Program-made: the position numbers and the translations under genes
The notes under the pieces: generated by a model
Told to the model about the DNA's origin: nothing
Database searches by the model: none
Seen by the model: the letters and a program-made list of their open reading frames with translations, nothing else
Source of the DNA: Trema orientale
Lineage: Eukaryota > Streptophyta > Magnoliopsida > Rosales > Cannabaceae
NCBI GenBank assembly: GCA_002914845.1
Contig: JXTC01000391.1
Span: 222,984-286,983 of the forward strand
Reading direction: 5' to 3'
Length of the DNA: 64,000 nt
In this document: positions 23,901 to 35,289 of the stretch, in pieces
Layout: each line of letters opens with the position of its first letter
Numbering within the stretch: the first letter of the stretch is position 1

Positions 23901-26900
23901 CCTGAACAGCTTTGTGGTGTCCGCTTTATTACCACCAGCCATTGTGCCAAACCACAAGTACTCATACAATGGAAGAACTTGCCTACCACAGAAGCGACTT
24001 GGGAGGACTTTGACCACATTCAGCAGCAATTTCCCTCTTTCCACCTTGAGGACAAGGTGAAAACTTGGGCGGGGAGTATTGATAGACCTCCAATGCGCTT
24101 CACATATGCTAGGAAAAAGAAATCGGGAGATGCAGCGCAAGAAGGTGGCTGCCAAGAAGCTGCGTAGAGTAATGTGGGCTAAGGGTAGAATTGGGCTAAG
24201 GAAACTCTAGAAGATTCAGAGTGTGGGGGGAAATGACGTCAGGGTTGTTAGTTTGTTAGAAGGTAGTTTCTATATAGCTAGAGGGAAGAGTTAGTGAGGG
24301 GCATCTTTTTGGAATGGTATTGTAGAGCTTTGCTCTGGGAGAAGCCAGGTTCTCGAATTTCTGGATGAGTATTTCCTTATTTTCGTTCAATAAAGCTTGT
24401 TTAATTCCCTAATACTACAGAAATCCAGATCTGAGTTGCTATTGCTTACCACATTGTTGATTTTCTTTTCTAGTCTTTACTCAAAACTGTCACTATCATA
24501 CAAGACAGTGTCCACAAATTTAAATTACTTATGGTAGCCCATTCCAGTTTTCTTACTACAGTCTTATATGCTCATCATGCCTTGCATATGATTTTAGCTT
24601 TCATAAGGAGAATGCTATAGACACAATCTTCATTATTCAATATCCTGCTTCAATGCTAAGGTTACATAAACTTGGAACTTCAGAATTCATTCAAAATGAC
24701 AAATTGAGAAAACTATCCGAACTTACAGTTGCACAGTTAAAATATAAGTCTGGATTGGACTCCATTCTTTCATCCTTCTCCTGTATGCATAATCAAACAT
24801 TAGACAGTTTCCATATTTGACAAAATAAGAGTTATTAAAAAAACCTTCCAGTTGTATGGAAATGAAATCAAGGAACTCAAATGCAGTAAGAAACCAAAAT
24901 CACAAGAAATCCATGCACATAGACAAAATGGATTCCGAGAAAAAGTTCTTACTCTGCACACTTACAGCATTTTGGTATGCCTTTAAAGACTGCCGAAGTT
25001 TGCTGTGATCCCAAGCACCAGTAACAAAGAAACTTGTGAGACATGCATTTCCAAGATTATCTGTCAATATGATGTGGTAGTGTTAGATAACTTATGTTCA
25101 AAAGAAAACAATAATAAAAATAAATTCTTTGAAAAATTAACTTTTTTTTTTAACTCTAGTTGTTAGAAATTTTAGTAGTGATATTTCATTGGTAAGATAA
25201 TGAATGCTTACACCAAGAATTGCCATCCTTAACATCCAAAGCTATAGCTGCCTTTGCATGTTGAATGCTTTCTTCTACAAGTTCTGTCTGATTCTCAGTA
25301 CCTAGAAAAGTACAAGTGAAGTTACAAGGTCCCAACAAAGCATGCATTTTGAAGGGCAAATAATACTCTTTAAGAAAAATATGAAGCCTATAGAGTCTTA
25401 TAACTATTAACTACATAAACAAAAATTAGTAGCATCAAATAAGACCATTTTTCTCCAATACAAGCACAGAAGAAAAGAAAAATAAAGAAGAAACAAAATA
25501 ATTACAAGGATTTGCAAGTGATAGAAGGTTAGTGCACATAAGTGTAAAATTAGCTTCTCAAGTATCTCATGCATGTAAAGATGAAGAGCCATGCATCAGT
25601 TAATCAGGGAACCACCTTGTACACGAACAGACTAAACATTTGCTCCTAATGGGTAAACATTTAACTAATTGGTCATATCATCTAGAAAGTAACACCAAAA
25701 GCGAGAGCTGGAAAGACAAGTACAAAACTACGATAACTTGCCTTGAGCCATTTTTCTTTCAAGCATTGACAATTGACAAAGTATCTTTTTGTTGGGACCC
25801 TGCAAAAGACACACAGCAAGTATCTATCAAAGAGTCATAAATCAATAGGTCCAATGGTAAGAGATATTGAAACAAGACAATAACAATAGTCTTACAAACA
25901 ATGACCTTGCTCAATGCAAGAGTGAAACAATTCTTTGCTGCAGATAAATCTCCCTTCTTCCAAATGCAGTTGCCTAAACATAGCCAAGCGTCTGCCAGTG
26001 ATGGATTCAACTTAACCTGAACAAAAGGAAATAATCAATGAAATTGAGCAAAAGCATGACAAAGTTACAAACACACCAAATAAGGGAACTACAATCTGTT
26101 CTTGCTTACAGCTTTTGAGAGATGGTCCTCTGCTTCTTTCCTATAGTCGGAAAATACATCTAATATCTTTCCCCTTAGATACTCATACGTTGCTCGTTGC
26201 ATGGGAAGTTTTCTTTCTTCTGCAAGAAGATCGAAGAAGGGAATAAATACATGTATAATAATCAATAATGAATTAAGTGGCAATAAATTAACAAGCATCT
26301 ATAACCAAAAATTATCAATCATCATCAGCATCGTCAGGTAAAGCTCTATAAGGCTTCATCCACATTTCCATGAACCAAGTATGTAAACACATACTGTTCT
26401 TGTTCTTGTCATAGTATGAATAAAATACTGCACATCTTCACATTTTACAAGACTGACACTTCAGCAAGAATAATTCAAGCACTTCTATTTTGTGAAAAAA
26501 AGACCTGCTTGGTAATTTTCGCCTAAATAAGCTGCTATAAATCGTTGAGAGAGAAACAAGTTATCATGGTAGGTCTTCTACCGGTTATCTCATAATCCCA
26601 CTTTTTCAATACCACATGTGAATTGTCTATCATTCTATCAGTGAATTAGCAATTATTACCAATAGATTTAATATTAACATTTACCCATTGAATGATAAAA
26701 ACTTTAAAAAAACGGGGATAATAAGTGGAATCTCTATACTCTAACGTTGTTTTCAATGACAGGGAGCTGTCTCTTGTTCTGGTATCCTAATGAACGGGGC
26801 ATGCTAAGAAATCATGTGAAATCCAATTCGACTAATAACAAATGAAATGAGATAATATTCACATAACTTCTCCACATAACCACCATGAACACATTCAAAG

Positions 26901-27474
26901 CTGCATTAAAAACCTGTTCCTTGAATCTTAAAACTACGCCATACACGTCTAAGCGGTCCTAATTCGAAAGCTTTAAGTGGGTTTCACACAGTTGGAGCTT
27001 GCTTGGGCTTGAGCTCCAACTTTCAAGCAGGCATACCAATAAATAGAAACAACAATAGTCAATAGAGCTAGCAATGAAGGTCTGTTACTGCGACCCTCTT
27101 ATCAGTATGCTTACTCAGAGAAAAGTTGTTTCATAATTACAAAGAAGTCATCCAAATTAAGCTAATTTACTCCTCCGTCTAAAAATCCCAGAAAGCATTT
27201 GCAGCAAATTGGTCAACAACATCGATTGCCGTAACAACTGTAATCACTAACGAAATGAAAAATAGAGAAAACCCATGAACCAAAAGAAGAAAATAAAGGA
27301 GGAGAAAGGAGATTGACCTGGAGGGATGGAGTCGAGGAGGTTGAGAGCGAGATCCGAGTGAGTCTGGAGTTTAGCTATTTTGTCATCTGGGTTTTGCGGA
27401 AAATAAGTGTCTCGGAGCTGGTAAAGATCATCGGCTGCTCTGGTAGCATTGGCCAGTGGATCTTCGCCGCTCAT
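15839..27474 (-). CDS. TTC5: TTC5-like TPR protein (13 exons)
   Basis: Exons in transcription order: 27474-27318, 26219-26110, 26016-25906, 25799-25742, 25301-25212, 25060-24966, 24780-24727, 18123-17989, 17614-17557, 17440-17347, 16595-16526, 16186-16115, 15955-15839. All phases join, giving 1221 bp and 406 aa, close to the family length. Landmarks are an N-terminus with DLYQLRDTYFP, TPR helices (NPSLADAWLCLGNCIWKKGD; NLGNACLTSFFVTGAWDHSK; YLENYERALTGFEAAA), then the C-terminal OB-fold region (LLEGLNKEVAIVGKVLFF; YYLICDSNKTCFVLSVYGVR; SWKGK). In animals TTC5/Strap is a p300/JMY cofactor and recognises nascent tubulin; the plant role is not established. Intron 4 uses a GC donor. Intron 7 (18124-24726) hosts a Ty3 element and a Mutator-like element; intron 10 hosts another. 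An in-frame upstream ATG at 27519 is less likely, since family members start at MS/MSxE. All splice sites were read by eye. Confidence 0.93.
16732..17294. mobile_element. Mutator-like element in TTC5 intron 10, 9-bp TSD
   Basis: This 563-bp element has long inverted arms made of iterated blocks (CTGAATTTTTCG, CAATGTATCCCCTGAAC, poly-T, GGCAATTAGGAC). The termini read GGATTTTTGGCATGATTAG and, from the other side, GGGTTTTTGGCATGGTTAG. A perfect 9-bp direct repeat TATTAAATA flanks it (16723-16731 and 17295-17303). There is no transposase, so it is non-autonomous. It lies between exons 10 and 11 and does not touch their splice sites. Confidence 0.9.
17929..17977. repeat. Compound microsatellite (AT)n(GA)n(G)15
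   Basis: An AT run, then a GA run, then 15 consecutive G (17963-17977). On the transcribed strand of the TTC5-like gene this becomes C15 followed by (TC)n, starting only about 11 nt after the donor of exon 8. Homopolymer length is sequencing-error prone. Confidence 0.9.
18221..18773. mobile_element. Mutator-like element in TTC5 intron 7, 9-bp TSD
   Basis: This 553-bp non-autonomous element starts GGGTTTTTGGCATTG and, read from the other end, GGGTTTTTGGCATGAATGG. It belongs to the same family as 16732-17294. Perfect 9-bp duplication TTATAACTA at 18212-18220 and 18774-18782. The arms contain TGGTCCCT, CAATTAAG and poly-T blocks. The centre is AT-rich and noncoding. Confidence 0.9.
19108..19479 (+). 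repeat. 5' LTR of the Ty3 element
   Basis: Starts TGATAGACC and ends GCTTACCA. Contains TATATAG near 19301 as a possible promoter element and AATAAAGC near 19418 as a poly(A) signal. Its first 88 bp are homologous to the last codons of pol in the 3' LTR. Confidence 0.95.
19483..19494 (+). other. Primer-binding site, initiator tRNA-Met
   Basis: TGGTATCAGAGC three bases after the 5' LTR, the standard match to the 3' end of plant initiator tRNA-Met. Confidence 0.9.
19508..24167 (+). pseudogene. Ty3 gag-pol polyprotein with one frameshift
   Basis: The frame is open from ATG 19508 to 23878. Gag lies around residues 115-260; the zinc-knuckle region is near 343; the protease motif LIDCGATHNF near 425; RT with FFDDIL near 767; RNase H with ETDASGSG near 911; integrase zinc region near 1099; and the integrase acidic triad lies in DFVEG, SDRDK and QTEVVN. 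At 23742-23748 a run of seven A shifts the frame. The chromodomain (LIQWKNLPTTEATWEDF) is encoded in the next frame, which stops at 24167, 88 bp inside the 3' LTR. Other departures from family consensus: the first zinc-knuckle Cys is Arg, the protease has DCG instead of D(S/T)G, and the second His of the integrase HHCC is Gln. The copy is probably not autonomous despite its young LTRs. Confidence 0.93.
24080..24451 (+). repeat. 3' LTR of the Ty3 element
   Basis: 372 bp, same length as the 5' LTR with three differences by eye. Its first 88 bp still encode the pol C-terminus. Confidence 0.95.
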
Positions 27475-27829
27475 GGCTGAGTTCAGACACACTTTGGAAC
27501 TGGAATTGAAGCAACGCAATGGCCAATAGCTGCATACAGTAATAGTATAGAATAAAACTACGGAGTAATGTAGATTTTTGACAAATCAAAAAATTTAATT
27601 AAGAAAAAAAATATTTCATTTCAGCTCCCTGGTCCCAACCTAATAGTTAGATGATTGCTAATGTTTTTTTTTTTTTTTNTATTTTATCAGTTAAAATTAT
27701 TCAAAAAATTAACTCAGGGTATTAATTTTCAGAAATTCTTAATCTCAGGATATTATTTTACAGAGTTTAAAATTTAGGATTTAAATTACAGAATACCCAA
27801 ACCTCAGGATATTTTTTTGCAATTATCTC
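27475..27829 (-). other. Upstream region of the TTC5-like gene
   Basis: Short AT-rich interval between the TTC5-like ATG and the 3' end of the LINE. It holds a T-run at 27663-27680 with the only ambiguous base of the window (27679). No convincing TATA box was identified on the minus strand. Confidence 0.4.
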
Positions 27830-28139
27830 TTTTTATTTTAAATAAAAGATGACTTTATTAACTCATATCACCTACAACTGCAGACGAAATAAAACGAAGA
27901 ATAAACTCACTCTAGTACATCACACTAGAATGAGAAGAAGACTTGGATGCTAAAACATAGGCCACCCTATTCCTATATCTGGGAATATAGTGACAAAAAC
28001 TACAATTAGTTAATGAAATTAACAATAACATATCTGAATATACGCCAGCATTATCAGCTAAGGGAGAAAACAAATTCAACTCTAATAGCACCTTTAAAGC
28101 ATCACATTCTATCTATTGACTCAATCGAAAAATTGTTGT

Positions 28140-28553
28140 TCAAAACAAACCGTAACCCATCTCTAAGTACAAGCAATTCAATATTCTCCACCGAAAAATC
28201 CCGAGATAACACTTACAAGCCGCAGCTATCACATTTCCATCATGATCTCGGATAACGAAGCCCGCTCCTGTCTTCTTCAAAGAATCCCACAACGCTACAT
28301 CCGTATTGAGCATAAGAACACCATCAGCTGGCAGAACCCAGGACAACTGATTAGGACCCGGACTATGGTCTCCAACATCTTTGGTTAGCGAAAAGGATTG
28401 GAATTCAGTTAAGAAGCTTGTCGCCCACTCAAGAAGCCCCACATTTCCTCGTCTAAGTTCTCCGTGAAACACCTTATTCCTCTCTATCCAGATACACCAG
28501 AGAAAAGTACAAAGCTCCGCTAGTACAGACAAAGAACAATTACTAAAGAATGA
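28140..28553 (-). pseudogene. LINE RNase H domain fragment
   Basis: The translation contains FLWCIWIERNKVFHGE, the conserved linker before the RNase H of plant LINEs, then SWVLPADGVLMLNTDVALW and GAGFVIRDHDGNVIAA. These correspond to the RNase H beta strands. The first catalytic Asp lies in LNTDVA. The domain breaks off after CKCYLG. Confidence 0.8.
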
Positions 28554-29149
28554 CAAAACAATATCAACAGCCGAGCAAGCAAGTATTGTCTTAATCCGCT
28601 TCCAAAATCCTGCTAACTTCTAGAACAATTTTTTCAATGAACAAGAGAAAAAGGTATGAGTAGTAGATCGAAACTCTATCCGACACGATCCAAGAGAAGT
28701 GTCCAGCTTCTCTTATTAGTTGTGAAAAATCTTATTTGATTTAATTAGAAAAAATATGTGTTAACTTTAATACACAACTTTAATACACAACTTTATTAAA
28801 ATATTTCTCCAATGAATAAATAAATCATAGAATCTTTAACATTTACTATCGTATCAATAATCAAAATATTATCACAAATATTATGCATGAAATATCCTTT
28901 ATTAAATATCCAAAATATTCAATAGATATCCATAAATAATAAACAATTTTTCAGGCATAGTCTTAATAACACCCACTTCTAAACCCGGTTCTTTCTCACG
29001 TACCCCTGATTCCTAATAAAGCCAACAGACTATCCCTTTCACTTTCTACCACATTTAGGCTAAAAGTAATTGCAGACTTCTCAAAATTAATGCATTGGCC
29101 CGAAGCTTTTTCATAAGCCGCTAATATGTTCTTAATGGCATTACAATTA

Positions 29150-30570
29150 CTAGGGGCTACTCATAGGAAAATAATTGAATCATCAGCAAAAAATAGGTGG
29201 CTAGCCCTTGGTTCGAAGCGAGAACAAGCCATACTGATAAGCTCACCATTTACTTATGCTGCTCTAAGAACAGATGAAAATGCTTCAGCATAAAACAGAA
29301 ACAAATACGGGGCCAGAGAACATCCCTGTCTAAGAACACGAGTAGGCGTTACATGACCGTCTACAACTCCATTCAGACAAAAAGAAAACCAGGAAGTGGA
29401 AATATAATCATGAATTAAAGAGACCCAATGTGCCAGAAAAAGCATGTGCTCCATAATCTTTCGGATAAAACACCATTCCACACGGTTATATGCCTTACTC
29501 ATATCGAGTTTTAAAGCCATAAAACCTTTTTTACCGTTCGAATTCTTATAGAGCGAGTGAAGAAGCTCAAAAGATGCTACCATATTATCAATTATCAATC
29601 TTCCGGGGACAAAAGAATTTTGGTTAAAAGAGAATAAACTCGGTAAAACCTCTTTCAATCTATTAGCAATTGTTTTTGTCACCAATTTATAAACAACACT
29701 GCATAAACTTATAGGGCGAAAATTGGCCACCTTTTCCGAATTTTTCTTCTTTGGAATCAGCACAATTTTGGTGGCATTAGCTTCCTTCATCGATTTTCCC
29801 TCATTCAACACACCCAGCATAACATGAATCACTTTCAGACTTGCAACTTCCCAATTCTTCAGGTAAAAAAAAGCATGGAATCCATCCAGTCCGGGCACCT
29901 TCGTAGGGCCCATGGTATTTAGAGCTTGGAAAACTTCTTCACTCGAAAATACCTTATTCAAAAATTTTACCTCATTAGAAGATAATTTAGTATGAATATA
30001 CCTTATTACTTTCCTCATATCCTCTTGAGAAGGATTGTTAGACTTGAAAATAGTAGCAAAGTAATGTTCTGGCACTCCCACCAAAGCACCATGCTTTTTG
30101 ACCCAAGAACCTTGAATATCCTGCAACTGAGAAATCTCATTCTTCTGCTTACGACTGCTAGCTTTGGAGTGGAAATATTTCATATTTCGATCCCCATCAG
30201 ACAACCGTTCTGTTCGAGGATATTGACGCCAATACATCTCCTCTCTATACAGAAGAATTTCAATCTCTCTCTCTAAAGACTTGACTTGTTGTAGATTATC
30301 TGGAACATCAGAATTTGAGTATAACAGCTTCAGTTTATCTTAAAATTCTTTCCATTTTGCCCTCTAGTGACCAAATTTCTCACCACTCCAATGTCTCAAA
30401 ACCTCACCACAATCCTCTAAATAAACAAGAATATCCTGAAAAGGATCAGTAGTATTTTCATCATCAAAATAGCTCCAGTTCTCCCTAACCAATTCCACAT
30501 AATCCAGCTCTTTCAACCAAAATGGTCCTAGTTTAAAAAGGTTAAACCCTAGATTTTCTCCTATTGTCAT
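29150..30570 (-). pseudogene. LINE reverse transcriptase (broken)
   Basis: The largest open stretch (30237-29254) includes RTERLSDGDRNMKYFHSKAS, PGLDGFHAFFYLKNW, LIPKKKNSEKVANFRPISLC, KLDMSKAYNRVEW and LRQGCSLAPYLFLFYAEAFS, the standard order for non-LTR RT. The catalytic FADD motif (HLFFADDSIIFL) is preserved just after a stop, near 29180-29205. Upstream (30570-30364) the linker HWSGEKFGH precedes two in-frame stops. Confidence 0.88.
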
Positions 30571-30616
30571 GATGTCGAACCGTCTCTAACCAAAGAAGAA
30601 TTGGCCGATGTTCAAA

Positions 30617-31270
30617 CTAAGAGAAATCTAAATGATTAACATAGACTCCAGAAAAAAAGTCCCTCCAATCTTCATTACAAACAAACCTATCAAGTCGTTC
30701 CTGTACATTTGCCAAACCATCCCATTTATTATTCCAAGTAATCACTAGACCATTGAAGCCTAAGTCTGCTAACTCACAATCTACTAAGGCTAACCGAAAG
30801 TTCACAATTGCATTTATTGCTTTATCTAGACCACCAATCTTCTTAGAAAGTGAAGATATTTCACTAAAATTTCCACCATAAACCCATGGACTTGATGATA
30901 TACTACTTAACTTTTGCAACAATTCCCAAGAAAACTGTCAGTCACTCCTTCGAATTGCTATAAGACCTTGTAAATCTCCACTCCATACTACCTCCCGAAG
31001 TGACATGTGCATCAATATGGCCTTTTGAGAAAGAAAGAAAAGTGATATCAATATCATCATTCTATAGTAATATAGGTCCACCTTTTCTACCAACACAATC
31101 AACCACAAATCCTCCCGCAAAACCAAGTAGAAACTTAATGAGTTTTGCCCAATTACCAGTCAATCTAATTTCGGACAAAAACATTAGACAAAGGGAAACT
31201 TTATGTGTTAAGTCTCGCAAAGCATTAAATGTATATGGGTTCCCCAGACCCTATATGTTTCACAAAAGAT
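30617..31270 (-). pseudogene. LINE endonuclease domain (broken)
   Basis: Pieces in order are GLGNPYTFNALRDL, FLSEIRLTGNWAKLI, GGPILLYNDDI, KGHIDAHV (in a shifted frame), SPWVYGGNFSEI, then NVQERLDRFVCN and FEHRPILLW. This is the apurinic-type endonuclease found N-terminal to L1 RT. The conserved SDHRP appears as FEHRP, and frameshifts and stops separate the segments. Confidence 0.75.
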
Positions 31271-31839
31271 AATTCATTGGGACTGGCAATCCTGAAAGCA
31301 GGATTCACCATTTTCATAGTAGTATCAGTATCAGTCTTGCTCAATTTAGAGCATCTACCTTCTGAAGCATCTAAATTAATAGAGGCTAGAATCTTACATT
31401 TAACACTTGGAGTTCGAGCCTTATTTCTGTACACCGTACCCTCCCCAGTCTTCTTTGGACTCAAAGTTTTCTTCTTTCTGATGACACCACATCCAAAAAA
31501 AATTTATGCCGAGGACTAAGTTTCTGACCACTCTTCTTTGGACTAGTTTTCTTGAACTTCCTACGAGCCTGCTTGACCTATGGTTTGGTCTCAACACTAG
31601 ACCACAAGCCCTCAGTAAAAGTCTTCTTTAGCATAGCACCCAATACTTGATTCTTCCTCCGAGAAAAATTTTATCGTAGCTTCCACCACACCACCTACAT
31701 CACCCTTAGCTAAGGCTCCACCTCTATCTTTCTATGAACAACAAAGAAAGTAGTAACCGCTTCCTTGACATACTCCACTCCGAACGAGTCCACTAGCTAC
31801 TGTACCGTAACCTCATTATTATGAGAATCTGACTTCTGA

Positions 31840-32898
31840 GATACTACCAATCAAGAAAAATCACCCCTATCCTCCCCTTCCAAATTATTTTCCCTTGCAT
31901 TGACATCAACATTTTCATCTTGTGGTACCGCCAAGTTCTTCTTAACAACTATAGAAACTTCCTTATTACTATTCTTTTTTTCTAATTCCAGAGTAATCTC
32001 TTCTTCATATTCTCTTATATCCCTAATATGCACCTAATTTTCAGAATCAGAACCAACCTCTTCTCCCTCAAAGTCAAGATCATAAATCGGGTTATCCCTT
32101 TTGCTTCTAGACACTGCACCATATCTATGCTGAAATTTCTTCTTCTCCCCATACTTTCCTAATTGGATTTGGTGCTCTAAACCAAGAACCATATCGTAAA
32201 ACCCTAGGCCCTGACAAATTGGAATCCAATTCAATATTTTCAAATTATTCTCTATCCCTATGCCCAATTTTTCCACAAACAAATCAAAAATCAGGTAATC
32301 TTTCATATTTAAGCAATAAAGATACATGTCTATCCACCTCATCCATAGAACAATGTAGACCATGATATAAGGGTTTGAAAACGTCGATCTTAACCCTTAC
32401 TTTCATTAGAGCACCATGGATATGAACTGCTTCCACTTCCCTAATCACCTATCCCAAATACCTGGCATAATCTTCATTCATGCAATGAATTGGCATATTA
32501 CAGATGTGAATCCAAAAGGCTACCTTGTTAAAATTAAGCGAAGCAAACTCTCCTAATACTGTCGGTTTAACCAACAGAAACAACTATTTTTCATATACCC
32601 ATGGTCATCCGGCCAAAACGCGATTTCTCCCTTCAACACTACTAAATTGAAACAAAAAATAACTATCAGAACCTAGTTATTCAATTTGGAAACCCTTAGA
32701 AATCCTCCAAACTACTTGGAAAGTCCCTTCAAGGCCCTCCCTTCTTGCCAAATGATTCCCCATCACTTTGCCTACAAGACACAGGTCCATTCATTCTTGC
32801 CCTTTCCTCGAAACCTCTGTAGCTATATGGATGATTGGACCATCTTCATGTTCTAGATTAAGTTTCTCACACAAAGACGAGATCTCTTGTAGATCCAT
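31840..32898 (-). pseudogene. LINE ORF1 (gag-like) remnant
   Basis: The start reads MDLQEISSLCEKLNLEHE, typical of plant LINE ORF1 proteins with a DUF4283-type domain. Downstream fragments include WIPICQGLGFYDMV, VSRSKRDNPIYDLDFEGEE and a Glu/Asn-rich tail. The zinc-knuckle part could not be aligned confidently. Many frameshifts. Confidence 0.6.
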
Positions 32899-33100
32899 AC
32901 TGTAAATCCTAACCCTAACTATCAACCAATAAAGATTAGGGCTCCCACTTCATAAACCACCCTACAAACCCGAACATAAACCACACTACAAACCATCTCG
33001 AAAAATGAAGACGACTATATTCTCACCCTAACGGATGATATTAGAACTCCCACACTGACTCTCTGAGAGAAAGCCTTGAAGGGATACTTTGAAATTACAC

Positions 33101-35289
33101 AGACACTAACTGATAATCATAGGATTACTCTATTTTAACAATATGTGAACTCTACTAAAATAATCTTTTAAAATATTCTCTCTTTTTCACTATTTAGTTA
33201 CACGTAAACTTTACTAAAATTAATATTTTAACAAGGATAATGCTTGTGATTTCATCTATTTTCTACTTTTTCAATAATACCTGATATGGCAAATGATTTG
33301 TCAGTATTCAATTTGTGAATATTATTAAATCTAGCAGTGACGAGTTTTAATTCACATTTTGAACCATGAAAATCATATATCATATTATTTAGTATTAAAA
33401 AAGTGGGATAATGAGTGAGATTCTTTGTACTTATTAAAAATCATAGTGGAGTTCATATCTAATTTTTAGACTTTTCTAGTATAAAGTTTTTATCCTTATT
33501 TTTTTTCTTTTTTTTTTTTGGTTAATGTATACTTCTTCTATTCTTTTTGCTTTTTCATCAAATTATTTTGGATATAAATTTGTTCTTCTCTTTGTCCTCT
33601 CTTGTTTGTTCGTTAGTTATTTTTTTAGTAGACATTTTTTTTCTGTTTAATATTTTTTTAGACTTCAAAAAAGAGATCTAATTTTTTTTTTCCATAAAAA
33701 AATTGCAAATGAATTGTTATAGACATATGTCACTATAGACCTTAGAAGAGGGAATAATTGATAATACCCTATTTTAAATCCCTCCAAATTGGAAAGGTTT
33801 GGAAAAGAAATGTTCGCTCCAGTGAATTTTTAATTGACAATTACCTAAATACAATTAATATTATGAAAAATAATGTATAGAATGATAACTGTACAAACAA
33901 AATCTTTATATTCCTTTCTCGTCTTTCTTTTATGAAACAAAGAAAAAGATTTTTGATCTTCTCTCCTTCATCTTATACCAAACACAATAAATATACACAT
34001 ATATTTTGGGGGGAAAAAAAATGCTCTTCATTACCCTCATTTCTTTCCCTGGATAAGATACCTCTTTCTTACACTTCCTTCTATCTTCTTTGCCTTCAAT
34101 CAAATATAGCCTTAATGTCCTCAAAATTGTTGGATGTTATTTCCTACTTCAAGATAATTTTTTGTCTAAATTCTCCTAAAACTTGTTATTTCATCTTCGG
34201 TCATACAATAAATCATGTGAACCATCAACATCTAGCAGTAGCGTAGTACAATCCATCGAAGTAAGAAAATTAAAATATTTTCAAGTGAGTAAACTTTTAT
34301 TCAAAAACAAGTTATAAGTTAACCTGAAAAAGCAAAAGCCTTAAAAATTTATTAAATAAATTATAATAAAAAGACCTAAAAAAACATAGCTTTTTTTCCA
34401 CTAATGTATATCCATTATCACTTCGTGCAAATCCTTGCTGAACTTTTGGCTGTACAGCTTTGAATTCTTTTTGTCCCACATTGATTGTTTATAGTTATTT
34501 TAGGTTTACAACTGATTATAAGTAAAACCTATTTTAATTAGTTTAAATAGTCCACAAATTTCTTCTAATAAGTGAAGACTTTTTCTATTTATTTATGACT
34601 AGATTATGTAATTGATTTGGAATTCGTATTCTAATTTCCTGAAACTAATTTCGAGATATGAATCCTTCAACATATATTAGTATGTATATATAATTGATTT
34701 ACAGGTGTTTATAATTAATTTGCAGTGTATATAATTCATTTACATATATTTCTCACTCTTAAGATTTTTTTTAATTCTGGATTTGTATAGATTTGTATAA
34801 TGCTTATTTTGCATTTGAGGGTTGAACTTGTGTATTAATGTACCCCTTAAAAGAATCATAATAGAAATCTGTTAACTAGTAAATTAACCCAATAAACTGA
34901 GGTTCAATGAAACCCAAAGAAGAAAGAATGCAAATTGGTACTCTACAAATTGATTAGAGTGTTGCAGTTTTTTCGCATACTTTTGTCGTGCTTCTACACA
35001 CTTTTATCTTCTGCGCTTTTGTTTACTTTTGTCTTTTGATGAGGAGGATATTTACCTACAAATCAAGTATGTTTCGTGCTCAAATAGTTGTGCATTTTCA
35101 AGCTTTTTTGTTTGTTTTTATAGTTCTTGTGAATAAATAAGAATCAATATAAATTTGTGTCTCAAAAATAGATTTTTCAAAACATTTGAATTGAAGTTGG
35201 ATCTGATACAGATGTAACACAATAAAAATGAGGCAAATCGGAGCAGAAATGGAGAAATGGTGCACCCGGAAAGCCATTGTATGCAACAA
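33101..35289. other. Intergenic AT-rich sequence, no gene seen
   Basis: Poly-T and poly-A rich DNA with no coherent translation. Short open frames near 33.93-34.25 kb are low-complexity. Confidence 0.5.

Larger units (their letters stand above)
19108..24451 (+). mobile_element. Complete Ty3 chromovirus LTR retrotransposon
   Basis: A 5344-bp element with 372-bp LTRs (19108-19479, 24080-24451), TG...CA ends and a 5-bp target duplication CATTG (19103-19107, 24452-24456). It has a primer-binding site for initiator tRNA-Met (19483-19494), one long gag-pol frame and a purine-rich tract GGGCGGGGAGTAT just before the 3' LTR. The domain order protease, RT, RNase H, integrase, chromodomain identifies a chromovirus. 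By eye the LTRs differ at only three positions (all transitions), so the insertion is recent. It sits in intron 7 of the TTC5-like gene, antisense to it. Confidence 0.97.
27830..33100 (-). mobile_element. Decayed L1-type LINE
   Basis: On the minus strand the order is ORF1 (start 32898), endonuclease (from about 31270), reverse transcriptase (about 30570-29150) and RNase H (28553-28140), the layout of plant L1-clade LINEs carrying a C-terminal RNase H. The A-rich stretch near 27830 may be the original tail. Target-site duplications were not recognised. Stops and frameshifts are present throughout. Between RT and RNase H (28620-29000) much of the expected sequence is replaced by AT-rich DNA. 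The LINE lies head-to-tail just upstream of the TTC5-like gene. Confidence 0.85.
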
